Shown piece by piece: positions 25,301-32,430 of a stretch of DNA of 64,000 nt. A program made the position numbers and the translations under genes. The DNA is from Streptomyces sp. HmicA12. GTDB lineage: Bacteria; Actinomycetota; Actinomycetes; Streptomycetales; Streptomycetaceae. Within the stretch, counting starts at the first letter, position 1. The number at the start of each line of letters is the position of its first letter. The stretch spans positions 373,330 through 437,329 of the forward strand of contig NZ_KB891831.1 in assembly GCF_000373565.1 (NCBI RefSeq), written 5' to 3'. The notes under the pieces were generated by a model. That model was not told the DNA's origin. It saw nothing but the letters and a program-made list of their open reading frames with translations, and did no database searches.

Positions 25301-25453
25301 GAGCGGGCCTTCGAGGCGCGGGTCGCCGAACTGTACGAACACGGAAAGGCGGTCAACGCGGCCGCCGCGCTGGAGATCGACGCGGTCATCGACCCGGCCC
25401 GGTCGCGGAGTTGGCTGCTCGCGGCCCTCGACGCGCCCGCCGCACGGCTTTGA
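22316..25453 (+). CDS. Single-chain biotin-dependent acyl-CoA carboxylase (BC-BCCP-CT fusion)
   Basis: About 1045 residues with three parts. Residues 1-430 are biotin carboxylase (VLVANRGEIAVRVLRAA, YGFLSESAGLARRC, GGGGGRGMRVV, EANPRLQVEHTVTEEVTG). Residues about 455-525 are the biotin carrier, with AMKMEHV and biotinyl Lys493. Residues 540-1045 are a carboxyltransferase joining beta-like and alpha-like halves (GHNNHRKTDRML, AEGGGGRPGD, GIASGRCFAGNAALLGC, later CDTPGFMVGPDAE and AMMGGSTQAP). Most actinobacterial acyl-CoA carboxylases have separate A and B subunits, so a complete fusion is notable. The substrate is unknown; the neighbouring CoA ligase suggests a catabolic acyl-CoA. ATG at 22316 follows CCGGAGG. 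Confidence 0.9.
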   Translation: MGSAAVLVANRGEIAVRVLRAAADLGLRAIAVHEPGDDGHVRRADEVVPLAAGGYLDADALVAAARRTGCGYLHPGYGFLSESAGLARRCAEAGIVFVGPSPEALDLFGDKARARALAVGAGVPVLPGTDCATSLEQARAFLAGGPVMVKAVGGGGGRGMRVVRADEELEPAWERCRSEAQQGFGRAELYVERLWEGARHIEVQVVADGAGTVGHLWERDCSAQRRHQKLVEIAPAPVLEPAVRERLLDAALRLARAARYQGLGTVEFLVRGEEFVFIEANPRLQVEHTVTEEVTGVDLVAAQLRIAAGETLADLGLDVPPPVRGFAVQARVNAEVTAPDGAVRPSAGRITRFDVPTGPGVRVDTAARTGTEVGTRYDSLLAKVIAHAPRGGFAAACARAGRALDEFAVQGVRTGIPLLGALLEHPGFTAGGVDTDFVRRHLAELNPAPLTEASAPEPGTVTAPMSGTVVAVEARPGQHVASGTVLLVLEAMKMEHVVRAEGSGVVREVRASIGETVAEGTELVLLDVADDDGPEQREAAAALDPDAVRPDLAAALDRHAFGLDENRPEAVAKRHATGRRTARENIEELCDPGTFTEFGALAVAAQRQRRPLEELIRATPADGMVTGTGRVGGAPAVVMSYDYTVLAGTQGHNNHRKTDRMLHIAEERGLPVVLFAEGGGGRPGDTDTAVIAGLNVPTFQRMARLSGRVPLVGIASGRCFAGNAALLGCCDVIIATPEANIGMGGPAMIEGGGLGVYRPEEIGPLSVQVPNGVVDVPVADEAEAVRVARACLAYFQGSPVSWEAPDQRLLRHAVPENRRRAYDIRAAIDGLADTDSVLELRRGFGVGVITALVRIEGRPMGLVANNPAHLGGAIDRDAADKAARFLRLCETFGLPVVSLCDTPGFMVGPDAERTGTVRQFADLFVAGARLTVPLVCLVLRKAYGLGAMAMMGGSTQAPVATAAWPSGEFGGMGLEGAVRLGYRRELAAIADPAERERAFEARVAELYEHGKAVNAAAALEIDAVIDPARSRSWLLAALDAPAARL

Positions 25454-25483
25454 CCGGTACGCGGAAGGGGTACTCGAACGATC

Positions 25484-26473
25484 ATGAGAATCAGTGTGGT
25501 GGATGTCGGGTCGAACACGGTGCGGCTCGCGGTGGTGGACGCGCGCGACGGGGCGCCGCTGCCGGTGCACACGGCCAAGCACCCGTTGCGGCTCTCGGAG
25601 CAGGTGGACGGGGACCGAAGACTCGGCCCGCGCGCCGTCCGGCGGATCGTCGCCGCGGTCACGGACGCCTGCGCGGAGGCCGAACGGTGGGGCAGCGAGG
25701 AGCCGTTCGTGTTCGCCACCGCCATCGTCCGTGACGCGCCCAACCGTGACGAGGTGCTCGGCGCGGTCGCGGACAGCACCGGGGTACGGCTGCGGGTGCT
25801 GCCCGGCGAGGTGGAGGCCGAGCTGACGTTCCTCGCGGCCCGGCGGTGGATGGGCTGGCGGGCGGGTCCCCTCGGGGTGCTCGACATCGGCGGGGGGACG
25901 CTCGACGTCGCCTTCGGGCGCGGCCGGTTGCCGGACTTCGCGGTGTCGCTGCCGCTCGGTGCGCGACGGCTCACGCGGGAGCATCTGCACGACGCGGAGC
26001 TGCCCGGCGAGGAGGAACTGCGTGCCCTGCGCCGGTATGTGCGCCATCAGCTCCGGGACGTCGCGGCGCGGATCCGCTGGGAGGGGCCGATCACGATGGC
26101 CGCGACGTCGCGCACGTTCACGCAGCTGGCCCGCCTGTGCGGGGCGCCTGCGGGGCGGCACGGGCCTTTTGTGCCAAGGGAGTTGCACCGGTCGGCGCTG
26201 CGCTCGGCCGTTTCGGATCTCGCCGCGCTGCCGGTCGCGCGCCGCGCCGAGCTGCCGGGCATCTCGGCGCCGCGCGCCGCGCAGTCCCTGGCCGGGGCGC
26301 TGGTCGGGCACACCGCGATGAAGCTGATGGGGATCCGCCGCCTGACGATCTCGCCGTGGGCGATCCGGGAGGGGATTCTGCTGCGGCGGATCGAGGGGGA
26401 CGGCGCGGCGTGGGCGGAACCGGTCGTTTCGCCGGGCGCGCCGCGGGTGTTGAGGGTGGCCGGGCAGTCCTGA
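25484..26473 (+). CDS. Ppx/GppA family exopolyphosphatase/phosphatase
   Basis: A 329-residue cytoplasmic protein of the ASKHA fold. The first phosphate loop is VVDVGSNTVRLAVVD and the second is GVLDIGGGTLDVAFG (about residues 128-142). The acidic residue in LPGEVEAELTF corresponds to the catalytic Glu of Ppx/GppA. It hydrolyses polyphosphate or pppGpp in known relatives. It follows the carboxylase by 30 bases in the same direction and may be cotranscribed; the pairing is probably not functional. Some actinobacterial paralogs have lost polyphosphatase activity, so the reaction is not certain. Confidence 0.88.
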   Translation: MRISVVDVGSNTVRLAVVDARDGAPLPVHTAKHPLRLSEQVDGDRRLGPRAVRRIVAAVTDACAEAERWGSEEPFVFATAIVRDAPNRDEVLGAVADSTGVRLRVLPGEVEAELTFLAARRWMGWRAGPLGVLDIGGGTLDVAFGRGRLPDFAVSLPLGARRLTREHLHDAELPGEEELRALRRYVRHQLRDVAARIRWEGPITMAATSRTFTQLARLCGAPAGRHGPFVPRELHRSALRSAVSDLAALPVARRAELPGISAPRAAQSLAGALVGHTAMKLMGIRRLTISPWAIREGILLRRIEGDGAAWAEPVVSPGAPRVLRVAGQS

Positions 26474-26531
26474 GTGAACGCCCTTGCCGTCCGGCGGGTG
26501 CGGGTGGCGTGTGGCTGGTCAGGGCCTCAAG

Positions 26532-26665
26532 GATCCGCGTCTGCCGGGTGAGGCTTCGTCGCGGTCCGACGGCCGGTGGTCCTGCTTCGCCCAGTTCCCC
26601 GCGCAGCCTCCCCTGGGCGAGCGCAGCTCGCTCCAGGGGCGCGGGGAACTGCGCGAGAAGCCCCA
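26532..26665. repeat. Dispersed palindromic repeat, copy 1
   Basis: In the 254-base gap after the Ppx/GppA gene, CAGTTCCCCGCGC (26592-26604) pairs perfectly with GCGCGGGGAACTG (26639-26651). Nested inside are CCCCTGG/CCAGGGG and GCGAGC/GCTCGC, making a long hairpin. The flank includes GATCCGCGTCTGCC and GACGGCCGGTGGTCCTGCT, both found again at 56.4 kb. It can act as a bidirectional terminator between the convergent genes. Confidence 0.75.
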
Positions 26666-26727
26666 CCGGGCCGCAGCCGCACGACGACGAACCGGAGCCA
26701 CGGCGCCCTGGCGCAACCCGCCGGGCC

Positions 26728-27780
26728 TCAGCCCCGATCCACCTCCCGCACCAGCTCAATCGCCCGCCCGAGCGTCGACAAGCGGGCCTCCAGCGAGTCG
26801 CCGGCCGGATACATCCGTACGTTGTCGACCCCGGCGTCCCGCCACACCCGCAACCGGTCCCGCACCATGTCCTCGGTTCCGATGAGCGTCGTGGCGAGCA
26901 CCATGTCGTCGGTGACCAGACCGGCCGCCCCGTCGCGGTCGCCGGACTGCCAGCGTTCGCGGACCGCGGCGGCGACATCGGCCCATCCCTGCCTGCTGTA
27001 GGCCTGGTTGTAGAAGTTGGTGGAGGCGGAGCCCATGCCGCCGAGACTGAAGGCCAGTTCCTTCTTGCGGCTCGCGACGATCGTGCGCAGGGAGTCCTCG
27101 TCCTCGGCGAAGTTCACCTCAGCGCCCTGGCAGATGTCGAGGTCGGCGCGGGTACGGCCCGCCGCGGCCAGACCGGCGTCGAGGTGGTCGAAGTAGGCCT
27201 CCTTCGCGCCCTCGGGGACGAAGCTCGTGCCCAGCCAGCCGTCCGCCACCTCGCCCGTCAGGCGCAGCATCTTGGGCGACAACGTCGCCAGGTAGACGGG
27301 GATCTCGTGCTCGGCGGCCATGGAGAGGCGCATGGGGCGGGCGTCGCCGCCGGGGAGGGGGAGCGTGAACTCCCGCCCCTCGTAGGCGATCTTCTCGCCG
27401 GACGCGGCCATCCGCACGATCTCGACGGTCTCGCGCATCCTCGTCAGCGGGCGGGCGAACGGCACCCCGTGCAGGCCCTCGATCACCTGCGGCCCCGACG
27501 GGCCGAGGCCCAGCAGGAAGCGGCCCTCCGAGATGTTCGAGAGGGTGATCGCGGCGCGGGCGATCGCGGCCGGGGTGCGGGTGGCGAGCTGGATGATGCC
27601 GGAGCCGAGCAGCATCCGTTCCGTGCGGGCCGCCAAGTAGCCCAGCGGGGACGGCGCTTCGGAGCCCCAGGCCTCGGCGACCCAGCAGACGTCCAGGCCG
27701 AGCTTCTCGGCCTCGGTCACGAAGTCGACCGTCTCGCGCCAGTTCCCGCCGGACGCCTCGATCGTCGTCGACGTACGCAT
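26728..27780 (-). CDS. LLM class F420-dependent oxidoreductase
   Basis: A 350-residue TIM-barrel protein of the luciferase-like monooxygenase superfamily. Visible signatures are AEKLGLDVCWVAEAWGSEAPS near the N-terminus, GSGIIQLATRTPAAIARAA (the cofactor-binding strand), FLLGLGPSGPQVIEGLHGV and the C-terminal DSLEARLSTLGRAIELV. Actinobacterial members of this type use F420 rather than FMN, but sequence alone does not prove it. Its start codon overlaps the stop of the SRPBCC gene by one base (TGATG), so the two are coupled. The substrate is unknown. Confidence 0.88.
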   Translation of the reverse strand: MRTSTTIEASGGNWRETVDFVTEAEKLGLDVCWVAEAWGSEAPSPLGYLAARTERMLLGSGIIQLATRTPAAIARAAITLSNISEGRFLLGLGPSGPQVIEGLHGVPFARPLTRMRETVEIVRMAASGEKIAYEGREFTLPLPGGDARPMRLSMAAEHEIPVYLATLSPKMLRLTGEVADGWLGTSFVPEGAKEAYFDHLDAGLAAAGRTRADLDICQGAEVNFAEDEDSLRTIVASRKKELAFSLGGMGSASTNFYNQAYSRQGWADVAAAVRERWQSGDRDGAAGLVTDDMVLATTLIGTEDMVRDRLRVWRDAGVDNVRMYPAGDSLEARLSTLGRAIELVREVDRG

Positions 27781-28301
27781 CAGAGGGTCACCGTGCCTTC
27801 CGCGAGCGCCTTCAGGGCGTCGAGCGTCGCGCCCATGTTGCGCTCGAACTCCTGCAGCCGCACGTGGACGATCTTCTGTTCCTTCTCGGGCATCCGGTCG
27901 ATGGCGTACGAGAGCCCGGAGCGGCCGGGGCCGAGCTGTGCCCACTGGGTCAGCCCGGTGGAGCCTTCGTCCTGCGCGTCGAGCGTGAAACGCCATACGG
28001 CGCTGGGCAGTTCGGGATCGGCGACCGCCCAGGCGAACACCTTGTGCGGTGTGCACTCGACGACGTAGGACGTGGTCTCCCACTCGCCGAACGCCTCGTG
28101 CCGGCTGTGCCCGACGAACCGGGCGCCGACCTCGGGCCCGCTCCTGTCCCCCACCCATTCGGCGGCCTGCAGTTCGTCGCTGAGGCGTGGCATCAGGCCG
28201 ATGTCCGTGACCAGCTCCCACACCCGCTCCGGTGCCGCCCTGATCGTGCGCCGCACCTCGACCGTCGGCGTGTCCGCGTAGCGCGCGCCCGTCCACTCCA
28301 T
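27780..28301 (-). CDS. SRPBCC (START-like) family protein
   Basis: A 173-residue lipid/ligand-binding fold protein: VRRTIRAAPERVWELVTDIGLMPRLSDELQ (quoted as AAPERVWELVTDIG) at the N-terminus, then AEWVGDRSGPEVGARFVGHS and a C-terminal helix around VRLQEFERNMGATLDALK. ATG at 28301 is chosen because GAGAGG sits about nine bases upstream; the frame is open to 28337. It is the first gene of a two-gene operon with the LLM oxidoreductase. A possible role is holding a hydrophobic or aromatic ligand for that enzyme. The adjacent HxlR gene may regulate it. Confidence 0.85.
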   Translation of the reverse strand: MEWTGARYADTPTVEVRRTIRAAPERVWELVTDIGLMPRLSDELQAAEWVGDRSGPEVGARFVGHSRHEAFGEWETTSYVVECTPHKVFAWAVADPELPSAVWRFTLDAQDEGSTGLTQWAQLGPGRSGLSYAIDRMPEKEQKIVHVRLQEFERNMGATLDALKALAEGTVTL

Positions 28302-28396
28302 GATGGCCCACCTCTCTGTATCCACGGCTCTGACCATGAGAGTTTCGTAGATGGACTCACCAAGTCAAGAGGTACACGGTCGTCGGGCGGCGCGGT

Positions 28397-28894
28397 TCAG
28401 CGGGTGAAACGATCCCGGATGTCGGGGCGCGCGGCGAGCCGCTCCGGGTAGCCGGGGCCCATCCGCGGGCGGGTGTCGGCGGCGGTCATCGGCTCGCCGC
28501 AGTCGCCGCAGACGACGGCGGCCTCGGCGACGTGCCCGCACCGGTCGTGCTCGAAGACGACCGGCGCGCCCTCGTCGCCGGACAGCCAGCGGTTGCCCCA
28601 CGCGTTCATGGCGGCGAGGACGCCGAAGAAGTCGCGGCCCTTCTCGGTGAGGACGTAGTCGTGCCGGACGGGCGCCGTCTCGTAGGCACGCTTCTCCATC
28701 AGGCCCGCGTCGACCAGGCGGCGCAGCCGCTCGGCGAGGGTGGTGCGGGCGATGCCGAGCTCCTGCTGGAAGACGTCGAAGCGGGTGATCCCGTAGAACG
28801 CCTCGCGCAGCACGAGCGGCGTCCACCAGTCGCCCAGGAGGTCCATGGTGCGGGCGATGGAGCAGGGCCAGTCGGCAAAGGAAGTGCGCCTCAT
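28397..28894 (-). CDS. HxlR family winged-helix regulator with Cys-rich C-terminus
   Basis: A 165-residue protein. The HxlR domain is clear: CSIARTMDLLGDWWTPLVLREAF, then FDVFQQELGIARTTLAERLRRLV and the wing around YVLTEKGRDF. The extra C-terminus contains CGHVAEAAVVCGDCGEP, three cysteines and a histidine that could bind zinc or react with electrophiles. HxlR members often sense quinones or aldehydes through a Cys. It lies immediately upstream of the SRPBCC/LLM operon in the same direction, with about 95 bases between, and is a natural candidate to regulate it. Confidence 0.9.
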   Translation of the reverse strand: MRRTSFADWPCSIARTMDLLGDWWTPLVLREAFYGITRFDVFQQELGIARTTLAERLRRLVDAGLMEKRAYETAPVRHDYVLTEKGRDFFGVLAAMNAWGNRWLSGDEGAPVVFEHDRCGHVAEAAVVCGDCGEPMTAADTRPRMGPGYPERLAARPDIRDRFTR

Positions 28895-29071
28895 GAGGTC
28901 AGGATACGGACGGCCCGCCGAGTGAACCCTGCTCAGTCCGTGCCGGTCCTTGTCAGTCCTTGTACAAGACTCAGGACGTGACGTTCGCCATGAAAGCGCT
29001 CAACCCTGTTGTGGGCGGCCGCCGGGACTGATCAGCTGAAGGCTCCGCTACGCACCGCTCTGGAGGCCCCG

Positions 29072-29935
29072 TTGTTCACGTTCGCGTCCGTGGACGATGT
29101 CACCGCCCGTCTGGCCGAGACCGGTTACCTGGCCTCCCCCGCCGTGGCGACCACCGTCTTCCTCGCCGCCAAGCTCGGCAAACCGCTGCTCGTGGAGGGC
29201 CCGGCGGGCGTCGGCAAGACCGAACTGGCGAAGGCCGTCGCGGCGATCGGCGACGCGCGGCTCATCCGGCTCCAGTGCTACGAGGGCGTGGACGAGAGCC
29301 GCGCGCTCTACGAGTGGAACCACGCCAAGCAGCTGCTGCGCATCACCGCCGGGCGCGACGAGACCTGGGACCGGACGCGGACGGACATCTTCAGCGAGGA
29401 GTTCCTGCTCGCGCGCCCGCTGCTCAGCGCGATCCGCGACGACGACGCCAAGGTCCTGCTCATCGACGAGATGGACAAGGCCGACGTGGAGGTCGAGGGG
29501 CTGCTCCTCGAAGTGCTCTCCGACTTCCAGGTGACGGTGCCGGAGCTCGGCACGATCCAGGCGACGCGCCGCCCGTTCGTCGTCCTCACCTCGAACGCGT
29601 CCCGTGAGCTGTCCGAGGCGCTGCGCCGCCGCTGCCTGTTCCTCCACATCGGCTTCCCGGAGGAGGAGCTGGAGCGGCGCATCGTCGCTTTGAAGGTGCC
29701 CGAGCTGGACACCGTGCTCGCCGAGTCGCTGGTACGCGTCGTCGGCGCGCTGCGCGCGATGGATCTGCGCAAGGTTCCGTCGGTCGCGGAGACCGTCGAC
29801 TGGGCGCGCACCCTGCTCGCGCTCGGCGCGGACCGGCTCGACGAGGAGGTCGTACGGGCGACGCTCGGCGTCGTCCTCAAGCACCAGGAGGACGTGCAGA
29901 CTGCCGCGGCCAAGCTCGACCTGGACGCCGTGTGA
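29072..29935 (+). CDS. MoxR family AAA ATPase
   Basis: A AAA+ ATPase of about 287 residues: Walker A LVEGPAGVGKTELAKAVA, Walker B KVLLIDEMDKADVEVEGLLLEVLSDFQ (Asp-Glu in LLIDEMDKAD), sensor I LTSNASRELSEALRRRCLF. I prefer TTG at 29072 because TGGAGG lies 5 bases upstream and family proteins start at FTSVDDVTARL-like sequence; GTG at 29009 is possible. It overlaps the VWA gene by GTGA. MoxR/VWA pairs act together as chaperones that insert metal cofactors or remodel large complexes, for example CoxD/CoxE with CO dehydrogenase-type enzymes. Confidence 0.9.
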   Translation: MFTFASVDDVTARLAETGYLASPAVATTVFLAAKLGKPLLVEGPAGVGKTELAKAVAAIGDARLIRLQCYEGVDESRALYEWNHAKQLLRITAGRDETWDRTRTDIFSEEFLLARPLLSAIRDDDAKVLLIDEMDKADVEVEGLLLEVLSDFQVTVPELGTIQATRRPFVVLTSNASRELSEALRRRCLFLHIGFPEEELERRIVALKVPELDTVLAESLVRVVGALRAMDLRKVPSVAETVDWARTLLALGADRLDEEVVRATLGVVLKHQEDVQTAAAKLDLDAV

Positions 29936-31278
29936 GCACCGCCGAGCGGGTCACGTCGCTGGTGCGGGCGCTGCGCGCGCACGGGGTCCGGATCGGCACG
30001 GGCGAGAGCGTGGACGCGGCGCGGGCCGTCGCGGCGCTCGGCCTCGACAACCGGGACCACCTGCGGGAGGGCCTCGCCTCCGCGCTCCTGCACGACCAGG
30101 GGCAGCGCGCCGTCTTCGACCCGGTCTTCGAGCTGTACTTCCCGCGCGCCGTCGGGGCGCCGGAGCAGCCGTCGGGAACGGTCGACCGGGACGAGCTGCG
30201 CGAGCGGCTCGCCGAGGCGCTGGCGGCCGACGACCGCGCGGCGACGGCCCGGTTGGCGGCGGAGGCAGTGGCCGGCTTCGGCGGCTACGACGGCGGCTCC
30301 GGCTGGTCATCGCAGCAGACCCTGGACCGGCTGCGCCCCCAGACGCTCCTCGCGCAGATCATGGCGGGCATCCGGGCGGGCGGCGGCGGATCGGGGGCGT
30401 TCACCGACCGGATCGAGGCCGACGAGATCCGGCGCCGCATCGAGGCGTTCCGCGCGCAGGTGCGCGGGGAGGCCCGGCGGCGGGTCGCCGAGGCGCGCGA
30501 CCGGGACGAGATCGCCCGCCGCATGCCGGTGCAGACGCCCGACAGGACCTTGTTCCTGTACGCGGGCAAGGACCAACTGGCCGAGCTGAGAAGGACCGTT
30601 CACCCGCTGGCCCGCAAGCTCGCCACGCGTCTCGCGGCCCGTCGGCGGCGGGCCGCGCGCGGCCACATCGACCTGCGCCGTACGTTGCGTGGCTCGCTGT
30701 CGACCGGCGGCGTGCCCATGAATCCGGTGCTGCGCAAGCGGCGCCCGTCCCGCCCCGAACTGGTCCTGCTCTGCGACGTGTCCGGCTCGGTGGCGGGCTT
30801 CGCGAACTTCACGATGCTGCTCGTCCAGGCGCTGCACGACCAGTTCAGCAAGATCCGCGTGTTCGCGTTCGTCAACCGTGTCGACGAGGTCACCGAGCTG
30901 ATCGCGCACGGCGCCGCCGACCCGGAGGGCCTCAGTGGCCGGATCACCGCGGAGGCGACGCTGACCGGCTGGCACGGCAGCAGCGACTACGGCACGGCGC
31001 TCGGCGAGTTCGTGGAGCGCTACGGGGCCGCGGTCGGCCCGCGCACCTCCGTGTTCGTCCTCGGCGACGCCCGCAACAACCAGCAGGACCCGAACCTGCC
31101 CGCCCTGCGCCGCATCGCGCGCGCCGCCCGCCGCACGTACTGGCTCAACCCGGAGTCCCGCTCCCAGTGGGACACCGGCGACTCGGCGGCCGGGCTCTAC
31201 GGGGACGTCGTGGAGATGTACGAGTGCCGCAACGCACGGCAGTTGAGCGCGCTGGTGGGACGCCTCCTGCCCGTGTAG
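29932..31278 (+). CDS. VWA domain protein, CoxE-like
   Basis: A 448-residue soluble protein. The N-terminal half is helical (VTSLVRALRAHGVRIGTGESVD). The C-terminal half is a CoxE-type von Willebrand A domain with the MIDAS start ELVLLCDVSGSVAGFANF, then VFAFVNRVDEVTELI and SDYGTALGEF. The Asp-x-Ser-x-Ser metal site is intact. It is the partner of the MoxR ATPase encoded just upstream with overlapping stop/start. The client is unknown; the closest molybdenum hydroxylase genes in the window are about 26 kb away. Confidence 0.9.
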   Translation: MSTAERVTSLVRALRAHGVRIGTGESVDAARAVAALGLDNRDHLREGLASALLHDQGQRAVFDPVFELYFPRAVGAPEQPSGTVDRDELRERLAEALAADDRAATARLAAEAVAGFGGYDGGSGWSSQQTLDRLRPQTLLAQIMAGIRAGGGGSGAFTDRIEADEIRRRIEAFRAQVRGEARRRVAEARDRDEIARRMPVQTPDRTLFLYAGKDQLAELRRTVHPLARKLATRLAARRRRAARGHIDLRRTLRGSLSTGGVPMNPVLRKRRPSRPELVLLCDVSGSVAGFANFTMLLVQALHDQFSKIRVFAFVNRVDEVTELIAHGAADPEGLSGRITAEATLTGWHGSSDYGTALGEFVERYGAAVGPRTSVFVLGDARNNQQDPNLPALRRIARAARRTYWLNPESRSQWDTGDSAAGLYGDVVEMYECRNARQLSALVGRLLPV

Positions 31279-31282
31279 GCGG

Positions 31283-32341
31283 TTACAGGGGACGGTTCGG
31301 CCAGTCGAGGAGACGGGCGCCGATCACCGCGGTCTGCAGCGTGTAGCGGGAGACGGGGTCGGAGGGGTCGGCGCCGGTCAGCTTGTGGATGCGTTCCAGG
31401 CGGTACGTCAGCGCGCGCACGCTCAGTGCGAGCCGCCGGGCCGCCTCCGCGGCGACGCAGCCGGAGTCGAAGTAGGCGACGAGCGTGTCGACGAGCGGCT
31501 GGGCCCCGCCGCGTGCCTCGCGCAGCGGCCCGAGCGTGGAGCGCACCAGGTCCGCCATGGCCTGCCGGTCGCGGGTGAGCACCGGGTAGACGAGGAGGTC
31601 GGCGGCGTGCAGCACCGGGTCGTCGAACTCCAGGCGTTCAGCGAGTTCGAGGGTGCTCAGGGCTTCCTCGTAGGACTGGACGACGCCGCCCGGACCGGGC
31701 TGGGGGCGGCCGATGGCGACATGGCCGCCGTCGGTGGCGGCGTAGGCCTGCTTGGCGAAGAAGCCGAGGATCTCCGCCTGGTCGCCGGGGGCGACACAGA
31801 CCAGGCGGCCGTCCTTCGTGGTCAGCAGGATGTCGCGGTCGCCGAACCGGCCGATCATCGCCTGCTCCACGCTGCGCGGCGCGGCGTCGCCCTCGTCGTA
31901 CGCGGCCTCGCCCTCGGCCACGGCGACGGCGTGCTCGTGGGACAGGCGCAGGCCGAACCGCTCGGCGCGCTCGGCGAGTTGACCCAGGTCGCTGCGGCCG
32001 TAGAGGAGGTCGTCGATGAACTCGCGGCGGGCCGCCTCCTCCTGGCGCATGGCCTGGCGCTGGGCGCGTTCGTAGCCCTCCGCGAAGGCGTCGAGGGCCT
32101 GTTCGACGGCGGCCATGACGCTGTCCGGGGCGACCCCGCCGGCCGGCCAGTTCACACGGGCGTCCGCCAGGTGGGCGGCGACCAGGGCGCGCAGTCCGTA
32201 CCCGGCCTCGGCGGCCTGTTCGCCGAGCGCGCGGCGGGCGGCGATCTCGTCGCGGGTGAGGCGGCGGCCGGTGGCGGAGGCGTCGGCGAGCAGGTCCGCG
32301 TACCCGTGCAGATACGGGGCGGGTATGTCGTGGTCGGCCAT
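31283..32341 (-). CDS. PucR/CdaR-type transcriptional regulator
   Basis: A 352-residue protein. The N-terminal region carries no recognisable sensor I can name. The middle contains a GGDEF-like PucR domain region (RFGLRLSHEHAVAVAEG to GGHVAIGRPQPGPGG), and the end has the PucR helix-turn-helix: DTLVAYFDSGCVAAEAARRLALSVRALTYRLERI, visible as AARRLALSVRALTYRLERI. Such proteins control purine, amino-acid or other nitrogen catabolism. It is convergent with the VWA gene (4 bases between) and its own target is not evident. Confidence 0.85.
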   Translation of the reverse strand: MADHDIPAPYLHGYADLLADASATGRRLTRDEIAARRALGEQAAEAGYGLRALVAAHLADARVNWPAGGVAPDSVMAAVEQALDAFAEGYERAQRQAMRQEEAARREFIDDLLYGRSDLGQLAERAERFGLRLSHEHAVAVAEGEAAYDEGDAAPRSVEQAMIGRFGDRDILLTTKDGRLVCVAPGDQAEILGFFAKQAYAATDGGHVAIGRPQPGPGGVVQSYEEALSTLELAERLEFDDPVLHAADLLVYPVLTRDRQAMADLVRSTLGPLREARGGAQPLVDTLVAYFDSGCVAAEAARRLALSVRALTYRLERIHKLTGADPSDPVSRYTLQTAVIGARLLDWPNRPL

Positions 32342-32430
32342 GCTCGCCCTCGCTGTCGTGCTGTGTCGGCTCCGTCTTTTTAACGCACTGCCGACGGGGA
32401 CGATCGTGCGGGGGTCCGTGGTTCGCCCGG

